In this document: piece after piece, positions 1 to 9,306 of the stretch | How the letters are laid out: each line of letters begins with the position of its first letter | How positions within the stretch are numbered: the first letter of the stretch is position 1 | DNA from: Vibrio sp. HDW18 | Lineage (GTDB): Bacteria; Pseudomonadota; Gammaproteobacteria; Enterobacterales; Vibrionaceae | Assembly (NCBI RefSeq): GCF_011306175.1 | Contig: NZ_CP049913.1 | Span: forward strand, 1,426,001 to 1,490,000 | Reading direction: 5' to 3' | DNA: 64,000 nucleotides | Position numbers and translations under genes: made by a program | Notes under the pieces: generated by a model | Seen by the model: the letters and a program-made list of their open reading frames with translations, nothing else | The model's database searches: none | Told to the model about the DNA's origin: nothing

Positions 1-1192
1 AGGCATCGGTTTCGCGCGAGGCGGTGCCATTACCAATCGCAATCAGATCGACGTTGAATTTTTTCACCAGCAGCGCGATGGACTGCATAGCGCGATCGTA
101 TTGATGCTGTGGCGCATGAGGGTAAATGGTGTCGGTGGCCAGCACTTTACCGGTGGCGTCGACTACCGCGACTTTACAGCCAGTACGCAGGCCAGGATCG
201 AGGCCGAGCGTAGCACGAGGGCCGGCAGGGGCGGCCATCAGCAGATCTTTTAAATTGCTGGCAAACACTTCAATCGCTTCGATTTCAGCGCGCTCTTTCA
301 TTGCGCTCATCAATTCGGTTTCCATGTGCAGCGAGATTTTGATCTTCCATGCCCAGCTGATCACCTGCTTGCGCCACGCATCGGTCGTCGCTTGGCTCAA
401 ATGAATGCCGTAATGCTCGGCAATCAGAGTTTCGCAGTAGGATTGGCGAGCACTCTCTTCCAATTCAGGATCGGCATTCAGCGTCAGAGTTAAGAAGCCT
501 TCGTTACGGCCACGCAGCATTGCCAAAGCACGATGGGAAGGGGCTTTGCTGATCGGCTCGCTGTGCTCAAAGTAATCTTTAAATTTCTCACCGGCTTGCT
601 GTTTACCTTCTACCACTCGCGCGACAATCTGTGCGTTGCGATTAAGGTGCTGACGGATTTTCTCCAGCAGATTGGCATCTTCTGCGATGCGCTCCATCAC
701 GATTGCGCGTGCGCCATCCAGTGCGGCTTTGCTGTCGGCGACCCCTTTCTCAGTATTAATGTATTTTGCTGCTTCGCTTTCAGGGTCAGTGTTAGGCTGC
801 GTCCACAGCGTCTCGGCCAGTGGCTCAAGACCCGCTTCAATCGCGATTTGACCTTTGGTGCGCCGCTTAGGCTTGTAAGGCAGATAGAGATCTTCAAGGC
901 GGTTTTTGCTGTCGGCGTCTAAAATGGCCTGCTCCAGCTCTAGGGTCAGTTTGCCTTGGTCTTGAATCGATTTGAGGATGGTTTGGCGGCGATCATCCAT
1001 CTCACGCAGATAGGCTAGACGACTATCTAAGTGGCGCAGTTGGGTATCGTCTAATCCTCCCGTCACTTCTTTACGGTAGCGGGCGATAAAAGGAACGGTA
1101 TTGCCATCGTCGATTAGGGTGACGGCAGCGATAACTTGCTCAGCGCGAACATGCAGTTCTTGAGCAATCTGGTGACAGATAGCTTGGCTCAT
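1..1192 (-). CDS. tex: Tex, S1-domain RNA-binding transcription accessory protein (3' part outside window)
   Basis: The reverse strand from the ATG at 1192 reads [15 protein letters not shown] and continues open to the window edge, giving about 397 of the roughly 770 residues usual for Tex. Tex is a cytoplasmic nucleic-acid-binding protein with an N-terminal helical region, a YqgF/RNase H-like domain, helix-hairpin-helix repeats and a C-terminal S1 domain. Visible family marks are PFIARYRKE near residue 35, at the typical Tex position, and [11 protein letters not shown] at the window edge in the YqgF-like core. The S1 domain lies outside the window. The gene diverges from greB, as in other vibrios. 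Tex function is only broadly known (transcription and RNA handling, toxin expression in Bordetella). The assignment itself is secure. Confidence 0.93.
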   Translation of the reverse strand, partial: MSQAICHQIAQELHVRAEQVIAAVTLIDDGNTVPFIARYRKEVTGGLDDTQLRHLDSRLAYLREMDDRRQTILKSIQDQGKLTLELEQAILDADSKNRLEDLYLPYKPKRRTKGQIAIEAGLEPLAETLWTQPNTDPESEAAKYINTEKGVADSKAALDGARAIVMERIAEDANLLEKIRQHLNRNAQIVARVVEGKQQAGEKFKDYFEHSEPISKAPSHRALAMLRGRNEGFLTLTLNADPELEESARQSYCETLIAEHYGIHLSQATTDAWRKQVISWAWKIKISLHMETELMSAMKERAEIEAIEVFASNLKDLLMAAPAGPRATLGLDPGLRTGCKVAVVDATGKVLATDTIYPHAPQHQYDRAMQSIALLVKKFNVDLIAIGNGTASRETDA

Positions 1193-1450
1193 CCGTGGTG
1201 GTCTCTTGTTGATATTTGTATGTTATATGGGGGCAATTGCGTTGGACTCTAGCACAAGGCTGGTAGCAAAGCGCAGTTTGAGCGCAGGATCACGCTCTGC
1301 CGACTTTAGAGGGCATCAATCATAGGCGGCTATTAATACCACGACTGCAGCGAGCTTTTGAGCGCTTTTCGTCAAATCTTTTGCTGTGACTGGTCAAGCG
1401 CACAAAAAATCGGTACTTTGCGCGCAAGCTGATTTTGTTGAGGACCCCGT

Positions 1451-1933
1451 GTGAAAACCAAACTGATCACCCGAGCTGGCTACAATAAGCTCAAACAAGA
1501 GCTGGATTATCTATGGAAAGAGCAGCGCCCAGAGATCACGCAAAAAGTGTCATGGGCGGCGAGTCTTGGCGATCGCTCCGAAAATGCGGATTATACTTAC
1601 AACAAGCGTCTGCTGCGCCAGATCGATCGCCGGGTACGCTACCTCAGTAACCTGCTGCCTGAGCTGAAGATTGTGGATTACGCGCCGCAGCAAGAAGGCA
1701 AAGTGTTCTTCGGGGCATGGGTGGAAATTGAAAACCAAGCTGGAGAAGTGAAGAAGTTTCGTATCGTTGGCCCAGATGAAATCTATGGCGATGCCAAAGA
1801 TTACATTTCAATTGATTCGCCGATGGCGCGCGCACTACTCAAAAAGCAAGTCGATGAAGAGTTGCAAGTGCGTACCCCAACCGGTATCAAAGAGTGGTTT
1901 ATCAATTCGATTGAGTATAAAAAAGGGGAGTGA
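1451..1933 (+). CDS. greB: Transcription elongation factor GreB
   Basis: This 160-residue protein is the usual length for GreB. GreB enters the RNA polymerase secondary channel and stimulates cleavage of backtracked transcripts. The N-terminal coiled coil (about residues 1-75) carries the acidic tip LGDRSENADY, whose acidic residues coordinate the catalytic magnesium. The C-terminal FKBP-like domain contains VGPDEIYGD and SPMARALLKK. GreB is told from GreA by the basic patch on the coiled coil (KRLLRQIDRRVRYL). The start is a GTG at 1451 preceded by GAGGACC, and no better ATG lies upstream. It is transcribed away from tex and ends 16 bases before the convergent carbonic-anhydrase-like gene. 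Confidence 0.96.
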   Translation: MKTKLITRAGYNKLKQELDYLWKEQRPEITQKVSWAASLGDRSENADYTYNKRLLRQIDRRVRYLSNLLPELKIVDYAPQQEGKVFFGAWVEIENQAGEVKKFRIVGPDEIYGDAKDYISIDSPMARALLKKQVDEELQVRTPTGIKEWFINSIEYKKGE

Positions 1934-1949
1934 CTCCCCTTTTTCACTA

Positions 1950-2765
1950 TTAGTGAGCTGATGAAAGTAGTTCTGGATTGGTCACAAGATTTCTTACTCC
2001 ATGAGCATGATCTTCATCAAATGGATTATTTTTAAGCCATTTTTCTACCGATTCAATATTAACTTTTATTACATTAGGCCTGACACTCCATGTCACCTGT
2101 AATGGTGAACCTTGTTCATTATAGCTAGGGCCAGTTGTTGAGCCTGCATAAATAATCGGAGTCCCTGTTGTATCAGGAATATTTAATGCTTGATAATAAC
2201 CATTTTTAATTTCAACCTCATTTAACTGCACAAAGTTTGATGCCTTTTTATCATTGACTAGTACATAAACTTGGGCTTCAACACGAAGTTGTGGATTCGC
2301 TATAGAAGGAGATAGGCAGGAGTTTAAAGTTGCACCTGGTTCTACTTGAGCCGTTGAGTGAACATAATGAACTTCTATTGTATCGCCTGATTGTATACCA
2401 AAATTATTCTTGAAGGGCTTTAATTCTGTTGCAGTTAAGTTTCCATTGTATTTATAACCAGTATTGTATCCTTTCCCATTTCCATTACCCGCATATTCTG
2501 TAAATTCTCCACCTTTGTGCTCAGCATTTTTATGGAAGTGAATATTACATAAATTCATTTTATGATATTCAGGTGCAATTGAAAAATTACGGCTATTTTT
2601 CCCAGTGAGATTATCTATATCTCTTGGGGATTGTGGTCCAAATCCAAGACCAATAGTATTTTGGTCTAAAGCTATTCTTTGTGAGTGAATAATATTGTCA
2701 TCAACATTTGCTATAGCTGATGTTGTTATAAGAGCTGTGAAGGTAACCAAGAAATTTGAATTCAT
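1950..2765 (-). CDS. Secreted delta-class carbonic anhydrase-like protein
   Basis: The 271-residue protein begins with a signal peptide (MNSNFLVTFTALITTSAIA, cleavage near residue 19). The mature part has features I associate with the delta-class carbonic anhydrase family (Pfam CA_like): NLCNIHFHKNAEHKGGEF near residue 90 with closely spaced histidines, a conserved glutamate and cysteine as likely zinc-site residues, EVHYVHSTA near 150, NPQLRVEAQVYVLVND near 185, IYAGSTTGPSYNE near 220 and the C-terminal AHGVRNLVTNPELL. It would hydrate CO2 in the periplasm or outside the cell. The DNA is much more AT-rich than greB and ompR on either side, which suggests a later insertion at this spot. Enzyme activity is not shown by sequence alone; the family call is from memory of its conserved blocks. 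Confidence 0.72.
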   Translation of the reverse strand: MNSNFLVTFTALITTSAIANVDDNIIHSQRIALDQNTIGLGFGPQSPRDIDNLTGKNSRNFSIAPEYHKMNLCNIHFHKNAEHKGGEFTEYAGNGNGKGYNTGYKYNGNLTATELKPFKNNFGIQSGDTIEVHYVHSTAQVEPGATLNSCLSPSIANPQLRVEAQVYVLVNDKKASNFVQLNEVEIKNGYYQALNIPDTTGTPIIYAGSTTGPSYNEQGSPLQVTWSVRPNVIKVNIESVEKWLKNNPFDEDHAHGVRNLVTNPELLSSAH

Positions 2766-3104
2766 TTTGAACCTTATTAAAAATATAATTATTTTTTAGT
2801 TTTTTAAATGAAATATTACTCATTTTTTATCGATTGATAAATAGAGTGTATTCGGCCACAAAAATGTTATTTTTATGACAGTATGATTATAAGCATAATG
2901 AATCGTGACCGAATATCTATTTTTTGTAAGTTTATTTTTTTTCGTAAATGCAAACTAGGATTGAATATAAAAAGCATATCCGTTATAAGGACATAAAAAG
3001 TAACAATTCTTTGCGATCGGATAGGGGTAACGATGTTACATTTTACTCTTCCGCAGCAGCGGGAATTGAATCGATCGAGATGCGAAGAATAATCAGGTGG
3101 GATC
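2766..3104. other. AT-rich intergenic region upstream of ompR
   Basis: These 339 bases separate the leftward carbonic-anhydrase-like gene from ompR and must hold both promoters. The left 200 bases are strongly AT-rich. Composition returns to normal near 3010. No ORF here has a credible start. I see no clear repeat or terminator. Confidence 0.5.
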
Positions 3105-3827
3105 ATGGTGGAAAATCATAAAGTTTTAGTGGTAGATGATGATGCGCGCTTGCGTGCGCTGCTTGAGCGTTACCTGTCAGAGCAGGGGTTTCAAGTTCGC
3201 AGCGTAGCCAATGGCGAGCAGATGGATCGTCTGCTGACTCGCGAAAACTTTCATCTGATGGTGCTGGATTTAATGTTGCCGGGAGAAGATGGACTGTCGA
3301 TCTGCCGTCGTCTGCGTAATACCAACAATATGATCCCGATCTTGATGTTGACCGCCAAGGGCGATGAGATTGACCGGATTGTCGGCCTAGAAGTGGGGGC
3401 GGATGATTATCTTCCCAAGCCATTTAACCCGCGTGAACTGCTGGCTCGCATCAAAGCAGTGCTGCGTCGCCAAGTGATTGAAGCGCCGGGAGCGCCGAGC
3501 GCGGAAGAGACCATCATCGAATTTGGTGAATTTCGCCTCAATCTTGGCACGCGTGAGATGTTCCGCGGCGAAGAGGCGATGCCACTTACCTCCGGTGAAT
3601 TTGCGGTGTTGAAAGCACTTGTGACCAATGCGCGTGAACCTCTGTCGCGTGATAAGCTGATGAACATGGCACGTGGCCGTGAATATTCAGCGATGGAGCG
3701 CTCGATTGACGTACAGATTTCTCGTCTGCGTCGCATGTTGGAAGTGGATCCAAGCAAACCGCGCTATATTCAAACCGTTTGGGGTCTGGGTTACGTCTTT
3801 GTACCCGATGGTAAAGCCGCCAACTAA
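3105..3827 (+). CDS. ompR: OmpR, osmolarity response regulator
   Basis: OmpR is the DNA-binding response regulator paired with EnvZ and controls porin and envelope genes. The 240 residues have an N-terminal receiver domain (about 1-120) with the acidic pocket at VVDDDARL, the phosphoacceptor Asp55 in [11 protein letters not shown], and the conserved Thr and Lys in MLTAKG and DDYLPKPF. A linker leads to the C-terminal winged helix (about 135-235), with [16 protein letters not shown] as the recognition-helix region and [11 protein letters not shown] at the wing. The ATG at 3105 has GTGGGATC upstream and gives the standard N terminus. envZ follows 68 bases downstream on the same strand. Confidence 0.97.
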   Translation: MVENHKVLVVDDDARLRALLERYLSEQGFQVRSVANGEQMDRLLTRENFHLMVLDLMLPGEDGLSICRRLRNTNNMIPILMLTAKGDEIDRIVGLEVGADDYLPKPFNPRELLARIKAVLRRQVIEAPGAPSAEETIIEFGEFRLNLGTREMFRGEEAMPLTSGEFAVLKALVTNAREPLSRDKLMNMARGREYSAMERSIDVQISRLRRMLEVDPSKPRYIQTVWGLGYVFVPDGKAAN

Positions 3828-3846
3828 CTTCTCCTAGGCACGCCGG

Positions 3847-3879
3847 GCAAGGGCGTCCTCGCTCCGAGCGTGCCCTTGC
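3847..3879 (+). other. Stem-loop in the ompR-envZ gap
   Basis: GCAAGGGC (3847-3854) pairs with GCCCTTGC (3872-3879), and the inner CGCT/AGCG can pair as well. No T-run follows, so this is not a standard terminator. It could tune the OmpR to EnvZ expression ratio or stabilise the upstream message. This is inference from base pairing only. Confidence 0.4.
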
Positions 3880-3895
3880 TACATTCAGGTGCCTT

Positions 3896-5200
3896 ATGCG
3901 AATTCGCAGCTCATTTACTCAATCGATCCTGCTGTTTTTTTCTCTGCTGATTGCCAGTCAAATTTACTCTTACTACGCGGTGTTTAACTACGCCTTGCTG
4001 CCAAGTTTGCAGCAGTTCAATAAAATTCTTGCTCATGAAATTAGCTTGATGCTGGATGACACCAGTCAATCGGCGATGAGTTCAGAGATGGACGCGCTAC
4101 TCAAACGGCGGGTGCTTGAGCAATTGGGAGTGACCATTCACAGTGACGACAGCTCTGCTGCGGCTGATTTTCAGCATGCGCTGAGTATCGATTTGATGAG
4201 CGAAGAGATGAGTGGCGAACTTGGCTCGCCGACCGAGGTGCGCATGGCTCTTGGCGAGGAGAGCTATATCTTGTGGATGAAGATTGACTCGCTGCCCGGC
4301 CAATTATTGCGCATCCCACTTTCTGAGCTACAAGAAGAAGATTTTGCGCCACTGTTTCGTAACAGCATCATTATGGCGCTGCTGATTGTGCTGGGGGGCT
4401 GGCTGTTTATCCGTTTGCAAAATCGGCCATTGATTGCGCTAGAAAAAGCCGCGCACATGGTTGGCCGTGGTGAGATTCCTCCCCATTTACCAGAGCAAGG
4501 TACGTTGGAAATTCGGGCCGTGACACGGGCATTTAATCGCATGTCGAAAGGCATTCAAGCGCTAGAAGATGATCGCGCCTTGCTGATGGCTGGGATCAGC
4601 CATGATTTACGAACTCCACTCACGCGTATCCGCTTAGCGACGGAGATGATGTCGCCGCAAGATAGTTATCTAGCAGAGAGTATGATCAGTGATACCGAAG
4701 AGTGTAATCAAATTATCAGCCAGTTTATGGATTACCTAAAACCGGTCAATCGGCAAGCTTTTGAGGCGGTGGATATTAATGAGATTGCCAATGATGTGGC
4801 CAGTTCGGAAGGGGGCTATGAAGTGCAGATTGAAACCGATCTGCAAGTTGAGGTGGTTCCCGCCTTTGGTAATCCAATTGCGATTAAGCGTGCGCTGAGT
4901 AATCTGGTGGTTAACGCCCTGCGCTATGGTAATGGCTGGGTTAAGGTGAGTAGCGGTATGACGGCGGATAAACAGCTGGTTTGGCTGTGTGTCGAAGACA
5001 ATGGCCCCGGCATTGAGCCTAGCCAAGTGAATAAGGTGTTTGAACCTTTTACCCGTGGCGATACGGCTCGTGGCAGTGAAGGGACGGGTTTGGGATTGGC
5101 GATTGTTAAACGGATCGTCAGTCAACATCACGGTGCGGTGGCGGTGAGTAACCGAAGCCAAGGCGGCTTACGCGCCCAAATCAGTTTTCCCACCAAATAA
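3896..5200 (+). CDS. envZ: EnvZ, osmosensor histidine kinase
   Basis: The 434-residue inner-membrane kinase phosphorylates and dephosphorylates OmpR. Membrane segments are at about residues 10-29 and 152-172 and enclose a periplasmic domain. A HAMP domain follows (to about residue 225), then the dimerisation and phosphotransfer helix with His236 in [12 protein letters not shown], and the ATPase domain with N box ([10 protein letters not shown]), G1 box (VEDNGPGI), F box (FEPFTRGD) and G2 box (GTGLGLAI). All catalytic motifs are intact. The ATG at 3896 gives the expected [11 protein letters not shown] start. It is co-oriented with ompR; a hairpin-forming gap separates the two. Downstream, xanP is convergent. 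Confidence 0.96.
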   Translation: MRIRSSFTQSILLFFSLLIASQIYSYYAVFNYALLPSLQQFNKILAHEISLMLDDTSQSAMSSEMDALLKRRVLEQLGVTIHSDDSSAAADFQHALSIDLMSEEMSGELGSPTEVRMALGEESYILWMKIDSLPGQLLRIPLSELQEEDFAPLFRNSIIMALLIVLGGWLFIRLQNRPLIALEKAAHMVGRGEIPPHLPEQGTLEIRAVTRAFNRMSKGIQALEDDRALLMAGISHDLRTPLTRIRLATEMMSPQDSYLAESMISDTEECNQIISQFMDYLKPVNRQAFEAVDINEIANDVASSEGGYEVQIETDLQVEVVPAFGNPIAIKRALSNLVVNALRYGNGWVKVSSGMTADKQLVWLCVEDNGPGIEPSQVNKVFEPFTRGDTARGSEGTGLGLAIVKRIVSQHHGAVAVSNRSQGGLRAQISFPTK

Positions 5201-5212
5201 GACCGCAACAGT

Positions 5213-5243
5213 AAAAAAAACAGGGCTAACCGAAATTAGCCCT
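5213..5243 (-). terminator. Rho-independent terminator of xanP
   Basis: AGGGCTAA (5222-5229) pairs with TTAGCCCT (5236-5243) around a six-base loop. The A-run at 5213-5220 becomes a T-run on the minus strand after the stem. It ends the leftward xanP transcript and may also stop envZ. Confidence 0.8.
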
Positions 5244-5283
5244 ATCTCAACCGTCAGTTTGATAGTCTTGCCTAGTTTGATGA

Positions 5284-6678
5284 TTACGCCGCTTCGGTTT
5301 TCACTACTGGAGCGGCTTTTTCATCGCGGCGTACCTCTGGCAGCAGCAAGTTCAGCACAATCGCGGTGATCCCACCGGCGGCTACACCAGAAGAGAACAG
5401 ATTCTTAATAAAATCGGGCATAAACTGCAGAATTTCTGGTTTTTGCGCGATGCCGAGTCCCATTGAGAACGACAGTGCCATGATCAGAATCGCTCGGCGA
5501 TCCAAATCCACCCGTGAAATGATTCGCACCCCAGCTGCGGCAATGGTACCAAACATTACAATGGTTGCACCGCCCAATACTGGCTCAGGGATCAACTGTA
5601 CAAAGCTCGCGACACCTGGGAATAGGCCAAGCAGCACCAACATGCCTGCGATAAAATAGCCAACATAACGGCTGGCGACACCGGTCAATAAGATCACGCC
5701 ATTGTTTTGGCTGAAAGTTGAGTTCGGGAAGCTGTTAAACAGCGCCGCAATTGCCGAGTTCAGACCGTCCGCCAGTACGCCACCTTTGATGCGCTTCATA
5801 TACACTGGTCCTTTGACCGGTTCACCAGACACTTCAGAGGTAGCGGTGATATCACCAATCGCTTCTAGCGCCGTGATCAGGAAAATCAGTACTAGCGGGA
5901 TAAATAGTGACCAATCAAAGCCTAAGCCGAATTGCATCGGGATTGGCAGCGCAATCAGTTGGGTCTCTGCTAAGTTATCGGTATTGACCATTCCCATCAG
6001 ATAAGCCATCACATAGCCGACTAGCATCGCAATCACAATCGAAGCGATACGCACGTAAGGATTGTGCGCTCGGTTAAGCAGCACAATGATCGCTAACACG
6101 GTACCGGCCAGTGCCAGTTTGTCTAGGCTACCAAAGGTGCCATCGGCCATTGCCGCATAGCCACCGCCCATCGAAACCAATCCGACCTGAACTAAGGTAA
6201 GGCCGATCAACGTTACCACAATCCCAGACACTAGCGGAGTGATGATGCGCTGGGCAAATTGCAGCACGCGTGACAGTAAAATCTCTGCGCATGAAGCGAC
6301 TAAAATGGTGCCGAAAATGGCCGCCATCATGGTTTCGATATTGGCTCCGCCCGCTTTGAGCGCAAGGCCAGCACCAATAATTGGCCCTAAAAAGTTAAAG
6401 CTGGTACCTTGAATCGATAGTAAGCCAGATCCAATCGGACCAAAGGTGCGTATCTGAATAAACGAGGAGACACCAGAAGCAAACAGCGACATGCTGATGA
6501 TGGTGTTGGTTTGATCGGCCGGTACGCCAAGCGATTGACAGATGATCAGCGATGGCGTGATCACCGCGACAAACATCGCCAGTAAATGCTGCAGGGCGGC
6601 AAATAACGTTTGTGGCAAGGGTGGACGATCATTGAGTTGATAGACCAGATCGGCTTGGCGCGAAGTTGATTGTGTCAT
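5284..6678 (-). CDS. xanP: XanP-type xanthine permease (NCS2 family)
   Basis: This 464-residue inner-membrane protein belongs to the nucleobase:cation symporter-2 family, with about 14 transmembrane segments. It imports xanthine with protons. The N terminus ([19 protein letters not shown]), [12 protein letters not shown] near residue 95 and [13 protein letters not shown] match the XanP subgroup of E. coli more closely than UraA. The NCS2 signature region ([19 protein letters not shown]) is present. I chose the ATG at 6678 because AGGAAA lies eight bases upstream; the longer reading frame starting at 6714 has no such site and adds residues foreign to the family. The gene stands alone, convergent with envZ. 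Substrate preference (xanthine versus uracil) is inferred from similarity. Confidence 0.88.
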   Translation of the reverse strand: MTQSTSRQADLVYQLNDRPPLPQTLFAALQHLLAMFVAVITPSLIICQSLGVPADQTNTIISMSLFASGVSSFIQIRTFGPIGSGLLSIQGTSFNFLGPIIGAGLALKAGGANIETMMAAIFGTILVASCAEILLSRVLQFAQRIITPLVSGIVVTLIGLTLVQVGLVSMGGGYAAMADGTFGSLDKLALAGTVLAIIVLLNRAHNPYVRIASIVIAMLVGYVMAYLMGMVNTDNLAETQLIALPIPMQFGLGFDWSLFIPLVLIFLITALEAIGDITATSEVSGEPVKGPVYMKRIKGGVLADGLNSAIAALFNSFPNSTFSQNNGVILLTGVASRYVGYFIAGMLVLLGLFPGVASFVQLIPEPVLGGATIVMFGTIAAAGVRIISRVDLDRRAILIMALSFSMGLGIAQKPEILQFMPDFIKNLFSSGVAAGGITAIVLNLLLPEVRRDEKAAPVVKTEAA

Positions 6679-6761
6679 AGCGATTTTCCTGATGATAAAT
6701 AACACCTTGCACACGCTGAATGGGTGGTTAAGGTGGAGCAGAAGCCGCCTCTGTGATTGCT

Positions 6762-6893
6762 GTTATCCCCTTCCTACTTGAAGCTACAGCGGTGTTGGCT
6801 ACGTTCGTTCACCCCAATCACATAGTTTGTCTATGCTCATGGGGATGAACTCACTTGCCGCCTACCTGCAACTCCAAGTAGTTTGGGTATAAT
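6762..6893. repeat. ERIC-type intergenic repeat, full length
   Basis: This imperfect palindrome of about 130 bases has the ERIC core blocks: GAAGCTACAGCGGTGTTGG, then CACCCCAATCACATAG, the central CTATGCTCATGGGGAT, and CACTTGCCGCCTACCTGCAA. ERIC elements are known from enterobacteria and vibrios and spread as small non-autonomous repeats in intergenic DNA. This copy lies between xanP and recG, a 398-base gap with no gene. Related copies are at 13631, 23053 and 58749. Confidence 0.85.
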
Positions 6894-7076
6894 CAGACTC
6901 TGCTCAGAAATCTCCCCAGCTCATCGTCTCTGTTGTGCTGTTTGCTGCAACAAATCGAAGTCGGGATAGAAGGTAAACGTTTGCGTCGACCGTAAAATGG
7001 CGGCGATTATAGAGGTTTTCACCAAGAAAGCAAACGGTTGCTTTGGGCTTTTTCGCTGATAGGGGCAGATGAACGG

Positions 7077-9161
7077 TTATGCTTTGGCGTAAATATCGCG
7101 CTGGCCGAGCCAACGCTGGATGATGGCTTGTGCCTGCTGCGGATAACGCTGATGGAGGTGTCTGGCGATACGCTGTACTTGCGGCACTAATGCTTGATCA
7201 CGCACCAGATCGGCAATTTTGAAATCAGCCAGCCCAGTCTGTTTGGTGCCCAACAGTTCGCCGGGGCCACGGATTTCTAGATCGCGCTCGGCGATCACAA
7301 AACCATCATTGCTGTCGCGCAGTACCGCTAAACGTTTTTGCGCCGTTTTCGAGAGTGGGGCGTGAAACAGCAGTACACAGTGGCTGGCAATGGTGCCTCG
7401 GCCGACCCGTCCGCGTAACTGATGCAACTGAGCGAGCCCTAAACGCTCAGGGTTTTCGATGATCATCAAACTGGCATTCGGCACATCCACCCCCACTTCA
7501 ATCACTGTGGTCGCCACCAGCAGATGCAGTTGGTTGGCTTTAAATGCTTGCATTACTGCCTGTTTTTCGGCCGATTTCATCCGCCCGTGCACTAAACCGA
7601 TGCGCAGATCCGGCAGCTTGCGTTGCAGATCTTGCATTGTTTCTGCCGCGGCTTGCGCTTCGAGCAGTTCGGATTCATCAATTAAAGTACACACCCAATA
7701 CGCTTGTTTGCCTTGGTTAAGGCAGGCATGGCGAATGCGCTCGACAATCTCATCGCGTTTGGTATCGGGGATCGCCACGGTTTGAATTGGAGTGCGCCCG
7801 GGAGGCAACTCATCAATCACTGAGGTTTCTAAATCCGCGTAAGCGGTCATCGCTAACGTGCGTGGAATTGGCGTGGCGGTCATGATCAGTTGATGTGGAT
7901 AAGCGCCTTGTTTTGCACCTTTCTCGCGTAACTCTAAGCGTTGATGGACGCCAAAGCGGTGCTGCTCATCGATGATCACGAGAGCAAGGTGGTCAAATGT
8001 AACCTGCTGTTGAAACAGTGCATGGGTACCGACCACCATTTTGGCCTCACCGGTTGCGATTCGGGTTAGCTCGTTTTCGCGCGCTTTACCTTTGATCTTA
8101 CCTGCCAGCCAGCCAACTTGAATGCCCATCGGTTCTAGCCACTGGGCAAAATTGAGTGCATGCTGCTCGGCGAGCAGTTCAGTGGGAGCCATTAAAGCCA
8201 CTTGATAGCCATGCTCAATCGCGCGTACCGCGGCGAGCGCCGCGACTAAGGTTTTGCCTGAGCCGACATCACCTTGCACCAAACGCATCATTGGCTGCGC
8301 TTGGCTGAGATCTGCTTCAATTTCCGCTACTACCCGTTGCTGCGCCTGGGTTGGTGAAAACGGCAGTTGTGCCAACAGTTGCTGCTTGAGCTGGTGGACA
8401 GGAGTCAGTGGTAAGGCGGTATCTTGCTGGCCTTGGCTGCGAATCGCCAGCATCGAAAGATTTTGCGCCAGTAACTCTTCCATGATCAGTCGCACTTGCG
8501 CGGGATGTCGTCCTTGCTCAAACTGGCCTAAATCGATATCCGCCGAAGGGCGATGAATGATGTTCAGCGCTTGAGCCAAGGTCATCTGCTGATCGTACAG
8601 TCCTGAGGGTAGTAGCTCTTGCACTGCCGATTTTTCCAGTAGCGCTAATGCTTGATCGGTCAAATGACGTAAGGTGAGCTGGCGTAACCCTTCGGTAGTG
8701 GGATAAACCGGTGTCAGATTGGCTTCGGCTTGCGTGGTTTGGCTTGCGACTACAAAGTGATAATCGGGATGAATGATCTCTAAACCGTGCGGGCCACGTT
8801 TGACTTCACCATAGGCATGTACCCACTTGCCTTCAGAAAAATTGTTTTTCATCGCCGCCGTGAAGTTAAAAAAGCGCAGCGTCAGGCTGCCGTTACCATC
8901 GCTGATTTTCACGCTGAGCATTTTGCGTTTGCCAAATAGGGTATCAGCGGCCATCATCTTACCTTGCACTGCCGCCCATAAACCGTGGTGCAGTTGCACC
9001 AGCGGATAAACCTTGCTGCGATTTTCATAACGCAGTGGCAGATGAAACAGCAGATCTTGCACGCTGTGCAAACCGATTTTCGCCAGTTTTTCGGCAACTT
9101 TGGCTCCGACACCGGAGAGCTCGGTAAGGGCAACGCTGGACAGGAGTTGTGACATGCGCAT
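7077..9161 (-). CDS. recG: ATP-dependent DNA helicase RecG
   Basis: RecG is a branch-migration helicase that regresses stalled forks and processes D- and R-loops. The 694 residues comprise an N-terminal wedge/OB-fold domain (about 1-250), then two RecA-like motor domains. Walker A is GDVGSGKT near residue 300, the DEAD-type box is IIDEQHRFG near 398, motif III is MTATPIPRT, and motif VI is QLRGRVGRG. The C-terminal TRG region is present. The first ATG is at 9161; a second in-frame ATG at 9155 (MSQLLSSVAL) could be the true start. spoT lies upstream on the same strand, separated by a terminator. trmH, which sits between these genes in E. coli, is absent here. Confidence 0.96.
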   Translation of the reverse strand: MRMSQLLSSVALTELSGVGAKVAEKLAKIGLHSVQDLLFHLPLRYENRSKVYPLVQLHHGLWAAVQGKMMAADTLFGKRKMLSVKISDGNGSLTLRFFNFTAAMKNNFSEGKWVHAYGEVKRGPHGLEIIHPDYHFVVASQTTQAEANLTPVYPTTEGLRQLTLRHLTDQALALLEKSAVQELLPSGLYDQQMTLAQALNIIHRPSADIDLGQFEQGRHPAQVRLIMEELLAQNLSMLAIRSQGQQDTALPLTPVHQLKQQLLAQLPFSPTQAQQRVVAEIEADLSQAQPMMRLVQGDVGSGKTLVAALAAVRAIEHGYQVALMAPTELLAEQHALNFAQWLEPMGIQVGWLAGKIKGKARENELTRIATGEAKMVVGTHALFQQQVTFDHLALVIIDEQHRFGVHQRLELREKGAKQGAYPHQLIMTATPIPRTLAMTAYADLETSVIDELPPGRTPIQTVAIPDTKRDEIVERIRHACLNQGKQAYWVCTLIDESELLEAQAAAETMQDLQRKLPDLRIGLVHGRMKSAEKQAVMQAFKANQLHLLVATTVIEVGVDVPNASLMIIENPERLGLAQLHQLRGRVGRGTIASHCVLLFHAPLSKTAQKRLAVLRDSNDGFVIAERDLEIRGPGELLGTKQTGLADFKIADLVRDQALVPQVQRIARHLHQRYPQQAQAIIQRWLGQRDIYAKA

Positions 9162-9218
9162 CGGTTCTAACTATTTGACAGAAAGGCTATTCAAACACTG
9201 AGCTGTGTTTTTGTACAG

Positions 9219-9263
9219 GAAAAATTAACCGCAAGAGGTGAGCTTAACGGATACCTCTTGCGG
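9219..9263 (-). terminator. Rho-independent terminator after spoT
   Basis: A perfect 11-base stem (9229-9239 with 9253-9263) is followed on the minus strand by a T-rich tract (complement of 9219-9225). It lies between spoT and recG and suggests that recG has its own promoter. Confidence 0.8.
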
Positions 9264-9306
9264 TTACTGATCGGCTTGGGCTGGTCGCTTAAGTCTTAGC
9301 GTGCGA

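Noticed and set aside
2873..3106. Open frame of 77 codons on the minus strand in the ompR upstream region
   Set aside because: No ribosome binding site, low-complexity AT-rich coding and overlap with the ompR promoter region; no family resemblance.
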